A stretch of DNA of 64,000 bases from Gammaproteobacteria bacterium. GTDB taxonomy: Bacteria > Pseudomonadota > Gammaproteobacteria > Steroidobacterales > GCA-2729495. The stretch lies in the NCBI GenBank assembly GCA_024229935.1, contig JAAERX010000002.1, positions 62,001 through 126,000 on the forward strand, given 5' to 3'. Numbering within the stretch: position 1 is the stretch's first letter; every line of letters starts with the position of its first letter. Below the pieces are notes generated by a model, which did not search any database, was not told the origin of the DNA, and saw only the letters and a program-made list of their open reading frames with translations. The position numbers and the translations under genes were made by a program. Of this stretch, positions 53,527-62,345 are shown in pieces.

Positions 53527-53958
53527 TCAGACGCCCTCTACTTCAAGACCCATACTACGGGCACTACCAGCAATAATGCGTACAGCGGCATCAAGATCAG
53601 CAGCATTTAAGTCCACCATCTTTAACTCTGCAATTTCCTCAAGCTGAGCTCGGGTAACCTTGCCTACCTTTTCAGTATTGGGGACACCGCTACCTTTCTT
53701 AATACCTGCAGCCTTTTTCAACAACACAGCTGCCGGTGGCGTCTTGGTAATAAATGTAAAGCTACGGTCGCTGTAAACTGAAATAACTACAGGAGTCGGT
53801 AAACCGGGCTCCAGACCCTGCGTCTGCGCATTAAACGCTTTACAGAAGTCCATAATATTTACACCGTGCTGACCCAGAGCCGGGCCAACCGGCGGACTGG
53901 GGTTGGCCTTTCCTGCCGGAATCTGCAGCTTAATATAAGTCTCTATCTTCTTTGCCAT
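53527..53958 (-). CDS. rplK: Large ribosomal subunit protein L11
   Basis: L11 with rRNA forms the GTPase-associated centre and is needed for RelA stringent signalling. The 143 residues have [20 protein letters not shown] and [10 protein letters not shown]-like end ([16 protein letters not shown]). It is preceded by an 88-bp spacer after nusG, likely the L1 target site. Confidence 0.97.
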   Translation of the reverse strand: MAKKIETYIKLQIPAGKANPSPPVGPALGQHGVNIMDFCKAFNAQTQGLEPGLPTPVVISVYSDRSFTFITKTPPAAVLLKKAAGIKKGSGVPNTEKVGKVTRAQLEEIAELKMVDLNAADLDAAVRIIAGSARSMGLEVEGV

Positions 53959-54046
53959 GCTACACCTCTATGGGTACAAACGTCCGTCATTAACAACGAA
54001 CTCCCCTGTAACCGTCAGCGCCGTTATTAAAACGACACAAAATTAA

Positions 54047-54580
54047 CTAACTCTTTTCTACCTGACCAAAGTCCAGCTCAACCGGCGTTGGTCGACCAAG
54101 AATCTGTACTGCAACCCGCAGCTTGCTCTTGTCGTAATTGACATTCTCAACCACACCACTGAAGTCATTAAACGGACCATCAATAACCCGCACTACTTCA
54201 CCAGGCTCAAACAACACCTTCGGCCTTGGCTTATCAACGCCTTCTTCAACCCGATTAAGAATCTGGTTGGCTTCAGCCTCAGTAATTGGCGCAGGCTTAT
54301 CACTAGAGCCACCAATAAAACCAAGCACTTTTGGTACTTCTTTCACCAGATGCCAGGTCTCTTCATCAAGTTCCATCTGCACAAGCACATAACCCGGGAA
54401 AAACTTACGCTCACTACGACGTTTCTGACCTTCACGCATCTCCACCACTTCTTCAGTGGGCACAAGGACTTCGCCAAATTTATCTTCCAGGCCATGCAAC
54501 TTGACGCGCTCTTCGAGCGAAGTCTTTACCTTATTCTCAAAATTAGAATAGGCGTGAACGACGTACCATTTAAGCGCCAC
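54047..54580 (-). CDS. nusG: Transcription antitermination factor NusG
   Basis: NusG binds RNA polymerase and links it to Rho or to S10 of the ribosome. The 177 residues show the NGN domain ([40 protein letters not shown]) and the KOW domain at the end ([20 protein letters not shown]). The start is GTG just after secE. Confidence 0.97.
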   Translation of the reverse strand: MALKWYVVHAYSNFENKVKTSLEERVKLHGLEDKFGEVLVPTEEVVEMREGQKRRSERKFFPGYVLVQMELDEETWHLVKEVPKVLGFIGGSSDKPAPITEAEANQILNRVEEGVDKPRPKVLFEPGEVVRVIDGPFNDFSGVVENVNYDKSKLRVAVQILGRPTPVELDFGQVEKS

Positions 54581-54583
54581 GTA

Positions 54584-54961
54584 TTAGTCCCCGTAACCTG
54601 TCAGCAGTCGTGTTATCCACAACAGAAAAAAGTCTAAACCCCAGAAAAACAAACCCAGAATCAATGCAAATACCAATACCATCAGTGCCGTTTGTACAGT
54701 TTCCTGACGTGTCGGCCAGATTACCTTGCGTATTTCAACGCGTGAACCCTGAATAAACCTCCACAAGGTTCGGCCTCGCTCGCTCTGCATAAAAACAGCA
54801 ACAGCTAAAGCTACAGCAACCAGCAACAACGACACAGATACAAGAAGCGACTGCTCCTCGTAAAAATAGAAGGCTGCAATACCACCCACCAAAATGGCAG
54901 CGGTTAGTGCAAGTTTGACTGTATCCAGGAAACCTGAACTCGTCTCTGCGTTCGTATTCAT
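54584..54961 (-). CDS. secE: Preprotein translocase subunit SecE
   Basis: SecE clamps SecY in the inner membrane. The 125-residue three-helix form has segments at about 13-33, 38-57 and 93-118, with the conserved amphipathic part SRVEIRKVIWPTRQETVQTA before the last helix. It sits between tRNA-Trp and nusG. Confidence 0.95.
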   Translation of the reverse strand: MNTNAETSSGFLDTVKLALTAAILVGGIAAFYFYEEQSLLVSVSLLLVAVALAVAVFMQSERGRTLWRFIQGSRVEIRKVIWPTRQETVQTALMVLVFALILGLFFWGLDFFLLWITRLLTGYGD

Positions 54962-55003
54962 CTATGCCCGAAATCTAATCTGATCAAACCAGCACCAGGG
55001 TGT

Positions 55004-55079
55004 TGGCAGGCCAGGAGGGAATCGAACCCCCAACCTGCGGTTTTGGAGACCGCCGCTCTGCCAATTGAGCTACTGGCCT
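55004..55079 (-). tRNA. tRNA-Trp (CCA anticodon)
   Basis: A 76-nt cloverleaf with acceptor AGGCCAG/CTGGCCT, discriminator G and encoded CCA. The anticodon stem-loop contains TCTCCAAAA with anticodon CCA. It is between tuf and secE, as in E. coli and Pseudomonas. A 6-bp stem (ACCGTC/GACGGT) lies just 5' at 55090-55106. Confidence 0.97.
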
Positions 55080-55148
55080 TCCGCCTGCCACCGTCACTAC
55101 GACGGTTAACCCTGCTCTGGTCATTACTCTTTAATCAAGTAACAACCA

Positions 55149-55165
55149 GCCCCAAATAATGGGGC
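55149..55165 (-). terminator. Weak hairpin after tuf
   Basis: GCCCCA/TGGGGC, a 6-bp perfect stem with 5-nt loop, about 15 bp after the tuf stop. The following sequence has no good T-run, so it may be a partial terminator or an RNA processing site before tRNA-Trp. Confidence 0.4.
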
Positions 55166-55180
55166 GCGAATCAAATCCTG

Positions 55181-56371
55181 TTATTCAATAATTTTTGCTA
55201 CAACACCTGCACCAACAGTTCTGCCACCTTCACGGATAGCAAATCGAAGGCCATCTTCCATAGCAATTGGTGCAATAAGCTCTACAACCATCTGGACGTT
55301 ATCACCCGGCATTACCATCTCTGTGCCTTCAGGCAACTCACATGCTCCCGTTACATCCGTCGTACGGAAGTAAAACTGTGGGCGGTAACCTTTGAAGAAT
55401 GGTGTATGACGACCACCCTCTTCTTTGGTCAAAATGTAGACCTCTGCTTCAAACTTGGTATGCGGTGTAATTGAACCGGGCTTCGCCAGTACCTGACCGC
55501 GCTCAACTTCTTCACGTTTGGTACCACGTAGCAGTACACCTACGTTGTCACCAGCACGACCCTCATCAAGCAGCTTCCTGAACATCTCTACGCCTGTGCA
55601 GGTTGATGTTGCAGTATCTTTGATACCAACAATTTCAATATCATCACCAACTTTAACAATGCCGCGCTCGATACGACCTGTAACCACGGTGCCACGACCA
55701 GAGATTGAGAAGACATCCTCAACAGGCATCAGGAATGCGCCGTCTATTGCACGCTCAGGTTCTGGAATCCAGGTATCCAATGCATCAACCAGCTTTTCAA
55801 TTGCTGGTGCACCAATATCAGATGTATCACCTTCAAGTGCTTTCAGTGCTGAACCAACAATCAATGGAGTGTCATCACCAGGGAACTCATAGGTTGACAG
55901 AAGATCACGCACTTCCATTTCAACCAGTTCCAGAAGTTCTTCATCATCAACCATGTCAGCCTTATTCAGGAACACTACGATGTAAGGAACACCCACCTGC
56001 CTTGCCAGCAGAATGTGCTCACGCGTCTGTGGCATTGGGCCATCAGCTGCACTACAAACCAGAATAGCGCCATCCATCTGAGCTGCACCGGTGATCATGT
56101 TCTTCACGTAATCAGCATGGCCGGGGCAGTCAACGTGCGCATAGTGACGCGCGTCACTTTCGTACTCAACGTGAGCTGTAGCAATAGTAATGCCGCGCTC
56201 ACGTTCTTCAGGAGCGTTATCAATGTCAGCAAAGGCCTTTGACTCGCCGCCATGCTTATCGCCCATGACTTTGGTCAGCGCCGCTGTTAACGTTGTCTTA
56301 CCGTGGTCAACGTGACCAATCGTGCCAACGTTTACATGGGGTTTATTACGCTCAAATTTTTCCTTAGCCAT
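55181..56371 (-). CDS. tuf: Elongation factor Tu (only copy in the window)
   Basis: EF-Tu delivers aminoacyl-tRNA to the ribosome. The 396 residues have G1 GHVDHGKTT, switch [18 protein letters not shown] and the later domains, with no gaps. The gene is at the tufB position, cotranscribed with the tRNA-Tyr-Gly-Thr group. The tufA position between fusA and rpsJ is empty. Confidence 0.98.
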   Translation of the reverse strand: MAKEKFERNKPHVNVGTIGHVDHGKTTLTAALTKVMGDKHGGESKAFADIDNAPEERERGITIATAHVEYESDARHYAHVDCPGHADYVKNMITGAAQMDGAILVCSAADGPMPQTREHILLARQVGVPYIVVFLNKADMVDDEELLELVEMEVRDLLSTYEFPGDDTPLIVGSALKALEGDTSDIGAPAIEKLVDALDTWIPEPERAIDGAFLMPVEDVFSISGRGTVVTGRIERGIVKVGDDIEIVGIKDTATSTCTGVEMFRKLLDEGRAGDNVGVLLRGTKREEVERGQVLAKPGSITPHTKFEAEVYILTKEEGGRHTPFFKGYRPQFYFRTTDVTGACELPEGTEMVMPGDNVQMVVELIAPIAMEDGLRFAIREGGRTVGAGVVAKIIE

Positions 56372-56471
56372 CGATGGATCCTCTGATCTTTTTTATGTCT
56401 GTCTAGTTGTAAAACTTACGAAACTTCTTTTTTCTAGCCGTTGCCCAGCTTGCCATTCATCCGGCAATATC

Positions 56472-56546
<75 letters not shown>

Positions 56547-56564
56547 TTGTATTAACTAAAGCCA

Positions 56565-56638
56565 TGGAGCGGGTGATGGGGATCGAACCCACATCATCAG
56601 CTTGGAAGGCTGAGGTTCTACCGTTGAACTACACCCGC
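56565..56638 (-). tRNA. tRNA-Gly (TCC anticodon)
   Basis: A 74-nt gene with acceptor GCGGGTG/CACCCGC, discriminator T and encoded CCA. The loop CTTCCAA gives anticodon TCC. It is close to E. coli glyT. Confidence 0.97.
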
Positions 56639-56844
56639 TTTGATGTCGAACTAAAGCCCTTTTCCCACTAGCCTTTTTCCACTGGCCCACGCCAGCTACT
56701 GTTTTATTTTTTTACCTACACTTACCAGCTTATCGCTCAATCGAACGAGTGCAGGAGACCGTACCTCGATCATCTCGACCTAGGCAAAACCTCCTGCTAA
56801 ATCCAAATTGTTCTGCATCACTTCCACCATCTTCTTATAGAATC

Positions 56845-56929
56845 TGGTGGAGGGGGCAGGATTCGAACCTGCGAAGGCTGAGCCAGCAGATTTACAGTCT
56901 GCCCCCGTTGACCGCTTGGGTACCCCTCC
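56845..56929 (-). tRNA. tRNA-Tyr (GTA anticodon)
   Basis: An 85-nt class II tRNA with a long variable arm and acceptor GGAGGGG/CCCCTCC, discriminator A, encoded CCA. The loop CTGTAAA carries anticodon GTA. Its promoter lies 17 nt upstream. Confidence 0.97.
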
Positions 56930-56945
56930 GCGATGCAGGGCGCGC

Positions 56946-56974
56946 ATTTTCCGCTGTGCTTGCCGCTGTGTCAA
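56946..56974 (-). promoter_or_regulatory. Promoter of tRNA-Tyr-Gly-Thr-tuf
   Basis: TTGACA (perfect -35, 56969-56974), 17 bp, then GAAAAT (56946-56951), followed by GCGCGCC, a GC-rich discriminator of the stringently controlled type. The predicted start is about 10 nt before the tRNA-Tyr 5' end. Confidence 0.85.
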
Positions 56975-57260
56975 CAGCCCAGAGCATTTTTTGCATTGCC
57001 ATAGGGGTTAGTGCCTCCGGCAACAGAATAAGGGGCAAACCCGGCCAAAAACAGGAGCCATTTCCGCCTGATTTCTGACTCAGATAAAGTCAGAGGATTT
57101 CTTTGATATTGGTGGCTGGGACAATAATTCAATATTTTACAGTTACTTAAAAGACTTGACGGCCACAAAAGGCTTGCCCCTCCAGGCAGTGGGAATAAAT
57201 TTAAGGCACTTTTTATCGTCTGGGTACTGCTCGATTAATACCGCACGAGGCGTTTGCGAC

Positions 57261-57280
57261 GTCGATGAAGCTTGAACGCT
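57261..57280. repeat. Direct repeat copy A
   Basis: GTCGATGAAGCTTGAACGCT. It is 19 of 20 identical to the copy at 57435-57454, and 27 bp downstream each copy or its continuation has a related block TTTCCAG[A/T]CCTTGCCTG (57308-57324 and 57531-57547). Confidence 0.75.
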
Positions 57281-57327
57281 CCAGCAGACGTGAATTCTGG
57301 CTAAATCTTTCCAGACCTTGCCTGTTT

Positions 57328-57344
57328 GCCGCCCTTTGGGCGGC
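57328..57344. repeat. GC-rich hairpin in the tRNA spacer
   Basis: GCCGCCC, loop TTT, GGGCGGC, a perfect 7-bp palindromic stem. GC-rich, small and next to repeats, in the style of REP-like elements. Confidence 0.6.
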
Positions 57345-57434
57345 CCTGCGCTGGGCCAACCTCCGGCAATCAAAGCCTTTCATGGCCGGGGTGTTTGCCG
57401 GCGAAGAATAAAGCGGATCGCAGGGAGCCATCGC

Positions 57435-57454
57435 GTCGGTGAAGCTTGAACGCT
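57435..57454. repeat. Direct repeat copy B
   Basis: GTCGGTGAAGCTTGAACGCT, one base different from copy A 174 bp away. The following block also recurs but with an extra palindrome (57480-57513) inserted in between. Confidence 0.75.
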
Positions 57455-57479
57455 ATCAGGCAGCAGGAATAGATTTTAG

Positions 57480-57513
57480 ATGCCGAGATCTCGCTTGAGC
57501 GCGAGATCGGCAT
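57480..57513. repeat. Palindrome inside copy B of the repeat
   Basis: An inverted repeat with arms ATGCCGA..TCTCGC and GCGAGATCGGCAT, a 2-nt bulge and a 6-nt loop. It lies between the two conserved blocks of copy B and is missing in copy A. Confidence 0.65.
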
Positions 57514-57527
57514 TAATTCAACCAAAA

Positions 57528-57566
57528 ATTTTTCCAGTCCTTGCCTGCAGCGAGGACTGGAAAAAT
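57528..57566 (-). terminator. Intrinsic terminator after tRNA-Thr(UGU)
   Basis: A perfect 14-bp stem (ATTTTTCCAGTCCT and its complement) around an 11-nt loop begins 13 nt after the tRNA-Thr 3' end. On the minus strand it ends in AAAAATTTTT. It should end the tRNA-Thr unit before tRNA-Tyr. Confidence 0.85.
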
Positions 57567-57578
57567 GGTCTCATTGAA

Positions 57579-57654
57579 TGGTGCCGGCACCAAGATTTGA
57601 ACTCGGGACCTACTGATTACAAATCAGTTGCTCTACCAACTGAGCTATACCGGC
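57579..57654 (-). tRNA. tRNA-Thr (TGT anticodon)
   Basis: A 76-nt gene with acceptor GCCGGTA/TGCCGGC (one wobble), discriminator A and encoded CCA. The loop TTTGTAA carries anticodon TGT. It has its own promoter and terminator. Confidence 0.97.
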
Positions 57655-57677
57655 ATAACAACATCTGCGGGTGGCGA

Positions 57678-57706
57678 ATAATAGAGTCGCGCCCCCATTA
57701 GGGCAA
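57678..57706 (-). promoter_or_regulatory. Promoter of tRNA-Thr(UGU)
   Basis: TTGCCC (57701-57706), 17 bp, TATTAT (57678-57683), followed by TCGCCACCC. The predicted start is about 17 nt before the tRNA. Confidence 0.8.
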
Positions 57707-57716
57707 GTGCCCCGAT

Positions 57717-58385
57717 CTAGATTCCTGCCTCTGCACAAGAAATTGTCTCGGTACGAAGAATCTGACCTTCATCTGTACGGAACTCTCCCAGCTGCATAGG
57801 TCGGTCTCCAGGTAACCGCACTTCCAACCAAAAATCACTGCCCGGCTGAAAACGATCAGCCACAATAGTTTCATAGCCCTGCCTGATTGCTTGTGACATC
57901 ACCTTGTTTGCGCTCGAACGAAGTCGGAATACGCCCAGAGATATATGAAAATTATCATCTCCTTGCAATATATAAGCATCCTTCATACCAGCAGCAATCA
58001 ACACATCCCGAGTGGTTTCCGCCTTAGCTCTTGAACCCAGGTCAGCAACCTGCACCCAGTGCCCTACCCAAACCTGACCTTCCTTTGTTGTTTGTCGCAC
58101 TGTGGCCTCACGACCCTCAAGGGAACGGCGTACAGAATCTGCATCATTTTCACGTGAGAAAGGCCCGATCTTGAGGCACCGATAAGCAGCCTGACCGTCA
58201 CTTATTACTACTTCGGGCAAAACAACTTCCACCTCAGGTTCAGCCGCTGTATTAACCAGCATTAAACCAGGATAATCCTGAGCTATATAAGTAGCAGCAA
58301 CTTTGACATCAGGCACCAGAACCCAGTGCTGGTATGCATATGCCAGAAAATTCAGCAGCAATAAAACCAGCACCCCATTACGCAT
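57717..58385 (-). CDS. SPOR-domain protein after coaX
   Basis: A 222-residue protein with an N-terminal hydrophobic segment (VLVLLLLNFLAYAYQHWVLV) and a SPOR-like domain at about residues 65-145 (YRCLKIGPFSRENDADSVRR, WVQVADLGSRAKAETTRDVL). SPOR domains bind denuded glycan strands at division sites. Its ATG follows the coaX stop directly (TAAATG). The same arrangement, birA-coaX-SPOR-tRNA, is known in Pseudomonas. The C-terminal third has no recognised domain. Confidence 0.85.
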   Translation of the reverse strand: MRNGVLVLLLLNFLAYAYQHWVLVPDVKVAATYIAQDYPGLMLVNTAAEPEVEVVLPEVVISDGQAAYRCLKIGPFSRENDADSVRRSLEGREATVRQTTKEGQVWVGHWVQVADLGSRAKAETTRDVLIAAGMKDAYILQGDDNFHISLGVFRLRSSANKVMSQAIRQGYETIVADRFQPGSDFWLEVRLPGDRPMQLGEFRTDEGQILRTETISCAEAGI

Positions 58386-59153
58386 TTATTCAGCCTCCAC
58401 GGCCAGATAACGTAACCCCTCAAGTACCAGCATCGGCATCAGCTCCACTTCCAAATCAGGCAAAGGCATCAGGTCTTCAGCATCGCCACCTGTCAACACA
58501 ACCAAGGGCGTAATCCCATCTTGCTCTGATATCTGTTTTAGCGCCTGAAAAATCACTGAGCGCAGAGCAAATAATGCACCACACTGCACGGCTGAAAAAG
58601 TGTCACGCCCAAACCAGTCGTCACCTGTAATATTGCCCTGACTGTGACTGGCAAACCCTGCTATATCACTGGTATCCCTATTAAGCGACTGTGTCATAAG
58701 TGCAAGACCCGGCAGAATAATCCCACCTTGATGCCGGCCATTAGCTGCCACTGCATCAATCGTTACAGCTGTACCCATATCAACAACACACACGCTCCTT
58801 TGAAAGTGCTGCCAGGCCCCCACAATGACTGCCCAACGATCAGCACCCAACTGTTCTATAGCGGTATAGCCATTGATTACTTCACCACAACATTTTGTTG
58901 TTCGTGCAAGCTGTAAGGTCAGACCAAACCGTGACTCAAGCGCCTTAGCTAATGCATGCTCTAACTCTACTCCAGCAACATTAATTGCCCATACTGAATC
59001 AATATTATTTGCTGGTTTAAAATCAGCAATAAATGCAACAGCCTGTTCAGGTGTTAGCCCACGATGCACCAATTCTCCTGGGTATAGCAGTTCACTGCCT
59101 GTATCAAAGGCCCATTTAATTCTGGTGTTACCAATATCAAATAAGAGTTTCAT
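58386..59153 (-). CDS. coaX: Type III pantothenate kinase CoaX
   Basis: CoaX phosphorylates pantothenate, the first step to coenzyme A. The 255 residues show the ASKHA-fold phosphate loop DIGNTRIKWAF near the start and DMGTAVTIDAV in the middle, with GGIILPGLALM after it. The ATG overlaps the birA stop by 4 bp. Type III kinase is independent of the E. coli CoaA type. Confidence 0.95.
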   Translation of the reverse strand: MKLLFDIGNTRIKWAFDTGSELLYPGELVHRGLTPEQAVAFIADFKPANNIDSVWAINVAGVELEHALAKALESRFGLTLQLARTTKCCGEVINGYTAIEQLGADRWAVIVGAWQHFQRSVCVVDMGTAVTIDAVAANGRHQGGIILPGLALMTQSLNRDTSDIAGFASHSQGNITGDDWFGRDTFSAVQCGALFALRSVIFQALKQISEQDGITPLVVLTGGDAEDLMPLPDLEVELMPMLVLEGLRYLAVEAE

Positions 59154-60142
59154 GGCTCAGCTCTAACACTTACATCCCCAGTAACCAGAAGATGCAACTT
59201 CCCATTTGCTTCAAGTCGCAATCGGCCATCTTCAGTTATACCCCGGGCAACACCCGATAAAACTGCATCATCCAATTGCACATTAATCCGTTGTCCTGCC
59301 AAATAATCAGCCGCACCCCACTCATCAGCAAGTGATGTAAATCCATCCTTACTAAAATCCGCCAGCACGGCACAAATTTCATTAATTAATAATGCCGCTG
59401 TTTGATTACGCCCCGCCACCTCAACACCTGCAACATCAGTCATGCATGCAGGTGCAATACCACCACTTGCTACTACCGCCTTTTCAGCCAAATGATTTAA
59501 GTGATAATTGACCCCGACTCCAGCAACCACATAAAGCGGGCCTCCAGCTTCACCCTGTACATCAATTAATATTCCAGCCAGCTTGCAGCCATTTGCCACA
59601 ATATCATTAGGCCACTTTAGCTGCGCACCTGCAGCCCCCGCCGATCGCAATGCCCGTAAAACACCCACACCCACTGCAAGCCCAAGACAGGATAGGTTTG
59701 CAGGACTCATCGAAAATTTCCTGGCCACTGACAGACAGATACCATGACCTGCAGGCGCAAACCACTGCCGTCCCCGTCGCCCACGCCCGGAAGACTGATA
59801 CTCTGCTAAACATACATGAGCAACACCTGGTGATGGTGATGGCTTTTTGAGTAAATGGTCACTGGTGGACTCAGAAATCCATAAAATTTCTGGTGGTTCA
59901 CATAACTGTCGAGTGCGGTCATTAAGAGAATTATTAATCTGGAACTTATCCAGCATTTCCAGTGGCGCAGCTAACCGATAGCCTTTCCCCGCCTGAGCAA
60001 CCACTTCAATATCAAGTGATGACAGTTGACGAATATTCTTCCATATAGCAGAACGGGTTACACCCAGACTGGTTGCAAGCTCATTACCTGAATGTAGCTG
60101 CCCATCTGCAAGCAAACAAAGTAATTGCCACTGAACAGACAT
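59150..60142 (-). CDS. birA: Biotin ligase / biotin operon repressor BirA
   Basis: BirA attaches biotin to carrier proteins and represses the biotin genes. The 330 residues have an N-terminal winged helix (LLADGQLHSGNELATSLGVT), the ligase core SSGRGRRGRQWFAPAGHG, LKWPNDIVANGCKLAGILID, and a C-terminal SH3-like domain. The start shares one base with the plsY stop (TGATG). Confidence 0.95.
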   Translation of the reverse strand: MSVQWQLLCLLADGQLHSGNELATSLGVTRSAIWKNIRQLSSLDIEVVAQAGKGYRLAAPLEMLDKFQINNSLNDRTRQLCEPPEILWISESTSDHLLKKPSPSPGVAHVCLAEYQSSGRGRRGRQWFAPAGHGICLSVARKFSMSPANLSCLGLAVGVGVLRALRSAGAAGAQLKWPNDIVANGCKLAGILIDVQGEAGGPLYVVAGVGVNYHLNHLAEKAVVASGGIAPACMTDVAGVEVAGRNQTAALLINEICAVLADFSKDGFTSLADEWGAADYLAGQRINVQLDDAVLSGVARGITEDGRLRLEANGKLHLLVTGDVSVRAEP

Positions 60143-60795
60143 CAGATATGGTGTGAACGCCCAAACAAACTGAAACGAATATCCGGACTACCTTCACCTG
60201 CTGCCAGCTTGCGTAAATTTGAACGGTGCGTATATACGATAAAGCATGCAACAATACTGGTGAATACAATCAAATTAAGTTGGTCAGCCCCAGCTGTCAT
60301 CAACAGGAAAACCGGAACAGCAAGAGCCGCCATTATTGTTGCCAGGCCAACATAACCGAATACAAACAAAATACCGAACCAGACAATTACTGCAGGCAAA
60401 AATAAACCAGGTAAAATGGTTAAGAGCACTCCTAATGTGGTTGCTGCACCTTTGCCACCATTAAATCCAAACCACACTGGATAACAATGACCAAATATTG
60501 CTGCAGCACCACAAGCATAGGTCAGCCACTCACCTGAAACTGCTGAGCCCTCGCCAACAAATGCAATATTGAGTGGAGGCAAAATCATGACCGGTAACAC
60601 CCCCTTACCGATATCCACCACCATAACGAAAAAAGCAAACAATTTGCCCTGGGTTCTAAGTGCATTCGTACCGCCCGCATTGCCACTGCCAGACTTGCGA
60701 ATATCTATGCCGCCAGATAGCCAGCCAATTAGCAGCGCACCGTTCAGTGACCCTGCCAAATAACTGAGAAAAACCTTAAAACCGAGTTCTAGCAA
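60142..60795 (-). CDS. plsY: Acyl-phosphate glycerol-3-phosphate acyltransferase PlsY
   Basis: PlsY acylates glycerol-3-phosphate in phospholipid synthesis, in the inner membrane. The 217 residues have about five hydrophobic helices and the motifs GSGNAGGTNALRTQGK and GHCYPVWFGFNGGKGAATTLG. The start is TTG at 60795, fitting the family N-terminus. It is the first gene of the plsY-birA-coaX-SPOR operon. Confidence 0.93.
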   Translation of the reverse strand: MLELGFKVFLSYLAGSLNGALLIGWLSGGIDIRKSGSGNAGGTNALRTQGKLFAFFVMVVDIGKGVLPVMILPPLNIAFVGEGSAVSGEWLTYACGAAAIFGHCYPVWFGFNGGKGAATTLGVLLTILPGLFLPAVIVWFGILFVFGYVGLATIMAALAVPVFLLMTAGADQLNLIVFTSIVACFIVYTHRSNLRKLAAGEGSPDIRFSLFGRSHHI

Positions 60796-60871
60796 GGCTA
60801 ACCCGCCCGCCTATTAGTCCCACAGAAGTGCAAATTGTAGCACCTGCAAATTTATGCGACTGCAAGTAGTG

Positions 60872-61042
60872 TCAGACACTTTTACTCTTTACCTGTGTGG
60901 CACCAAAACGAGTGTCCGGCTTGGCTGCAGCAGAAGATTGACGGGCAACCCGCTGTCTGACTCTACTGAGCCAGCTCTGACCTTCTGAAGATGCTGACCA
61001 CCAGCTTTGACGCAGCTGATTACGTTTTCCTTCTGAATTCAT
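60872..61042 (-). CDS. Small basic protein of unknown function, 56 residues
   Basis: The ATG at 61042 is preceded by AAGGAGGGAG at a good distance, the strongest ribosome site I saw in the window, so the gene is probably real. The product begins MNSEGKRNQLRQSWWSASSE and ends ATQVKSKSV; it is rich in R, Q, S and A with two adjacent tryptophans, and has no membrane segment. A possible promoter is TTGCAA and TTAATA with 16 bp between (61117-61144). No family recognised. Confidence 0.7.
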   Translation of the reverse strand: MNSEGKRNQLRQSWWSASSEGQSWLSRVRQRVARQSSAAAKPDTRFGATQVKSKSV

Positions 61043-61116
61043 GATGCTCCCTCCTTGAACCATCAGACCAGCGCTTGCTAATTTGTATACCATTCAGTCC
61101 GGTCTTTAATAAATAT

Positions 61117-61144
61117 TTAATAGAGCAATACTTTAGACTTGCAA
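61117..61144 (-). promoter_or_regulatory. Candidate promoter of the 56-residue protein
   Basis: On the minus strand TTGCAA, 16 bp, TATTAA, about 75 bp before the ATG. Weak -35, so tentative. Confidence 0.45.
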
Positions 61145-61292
61145 TGCATCGGTTTCAAGCAAGCACTCTTAACTAATTTGTTACTAACTTGTTACACAGC
61201 ACACTTGACCCACACTATGTGCGTATAACATCATGTAAAACTATTATAGTTATGCTGGTGCTATTTATCAGTTAGGAAGGAAGGAAATACCA

Positions 61293-62342
61293 ATGAAGAC
61301 CATAAGCATTATGCTCGCCTCTCTCCTTGTGCTGATAGGCTGCTCAAGCGAACCGCCACCACAATGGGGCGTAGAAATTGAGGGGGAATGGATTCTTGTA
61401 AACGACCTGCACACCCATACCGGCACGTGGGACATGATGCCGCCGGGTTTTCAGAACCGGCTGGCAAACCGAGCCCCAGATGCATTTCGCTGGAGTTTTG
61501 GCCCCGTTACCGACTGGCTCCTAAACCCCGATAGCATCATTTCACAAATGAATAATGCCGGCATTTACGGCGCTGGCGTTTTTGCACTCTACAGCCCACA
61601 TACGACCGGGCTGGCGCCCAATGATTTTGTCTCCGAACGTGTGATGACCCATCCGGACCGCCTCTACGGCTTCGCCTCTTTCCGTGCAGACCAATGGAAC
61701 CTGGACAGCGCAGAGCGATTAGCTGAACTGGAACGTGCCGTGCAACTACCAGGTATGGTTGGCATCAAGCTAGCACACGCACACCAGCAGATTCGTCTCG
61801 ACGACGAGCGCATTTATGGTGTTTATGAAATTTCCGCTCGCTATGGCAAACCAATGTATATCCACACTGGTAGCAGCCCAAACCCCGGCACACGCTATGA
61901 AGCCCCCTACGCCGATGCAGCGTACCTGGAAGATGCTATTAAAAAGCACCCTGAAGCCATTTTTATTCTTGGCCATACAGGCTATGACACAAAAAATAAA
62001 GCGCTAACCTTTGTCGACAACGCTATAGAATTAGCAGTGAAATATGACAACGTTTATCTCGAACCCGGCGCACTCGGAGCTGAACGTGGCGAACTTGTCA
62101 TTGATGACTTCGTAACCCGGCTAAAAAATGCAAACGTACTGAGCAAGGTCATTTACGGCTCAGATGGCGTACAGATGCCAGGCTATTTAAAAGAACACCT
62201 GGAAAACTACGTCGCCGCCATGGAACGTAACGGCTATACCAAAGAAGAAATGCGCCAGGTACTATCAGAAAACTTCATCCGTGTATTCGGTGGCCTTGGA
62301 ACCCCCCCCAACCAGATTGCCGAAGCAGATACGGGAGCTTAA
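61293..62342 (+). CDS. Lipoprotein amidohydrolase (Amidohydro_2 type)
   Basis: A 349-residue predicted lipoprotein: signal peptide and lipobox LIGC with Cys17. The rest is a TIM-barrel metal hydrolase of the Amidohydro_2 type: metal-like residues His40 and His42 (DLHTHT), His191 (MYIHTGS), His228 (FILGHTG) and Asp291 (IYGSDG). Family members include decarboxylases and lactonases, so the substrate is unknown. GGAAGGAAGG precedes the ATG. It is followed by a second lipoprotein gene by 3 bp. Confidence 0.85.
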   Translation: MKTISIMLASLLVLIGCSSEPPPQWGVEIEGEWILVNDLHTHTGTWDMMPPGFQNRLANRAPDAFRWSFGPVTDWLLNPDSIISQMNNAGIYGAGVFALYSPHTTGLAPNDFVSERVMTHPDRLYGFASFRADQWNLDSAERLAELERAVQLPGMVGIKLAHAHQQIRLDDERIYGVYEISARYGKPMYIHTGSSPNPGTRYEAPYADAAYLEDAIKKHPEAIFILGHTGYDTKNKALTFVDNAIELAVKYDNVYLEPGALGAERGELVIDDFVTRLKNANVLSKVIYGSDGVQMPGYLKEHLENYVAAMERNGYTKEEMRQVLSENFIRVFGGLGTPPNQIAEADTGA

Positions 62343-62345
62343 TAA

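Larger units (their letters stand above)
56930..57578 (-). other. 650-bp spacer inside the tRNA cluster
   Basis: E. coli has only a few bases between these two tRNAs. Here 649 bp carry a terminator after tRNA-Thr, a 34-bp bulged palindrome, two copies of a 20-bp repeat, a GCCGCCC hairpin and the promoter of the next unit. Short reading frames in it (57143-57373 and 57213-57431, minus) look like chance frames of the repeat. Origin unknown; it may be a remnant of a small mobile repeat. Confidence 0.7.

Noticed and set aside
57143-57431. Two overlapping minus-strand reading frames of about 75 residues in the tRNA spacer
   Set aside because: They run through the repeat and palindromes, lack ribosome sites and have no protein-like pattern.
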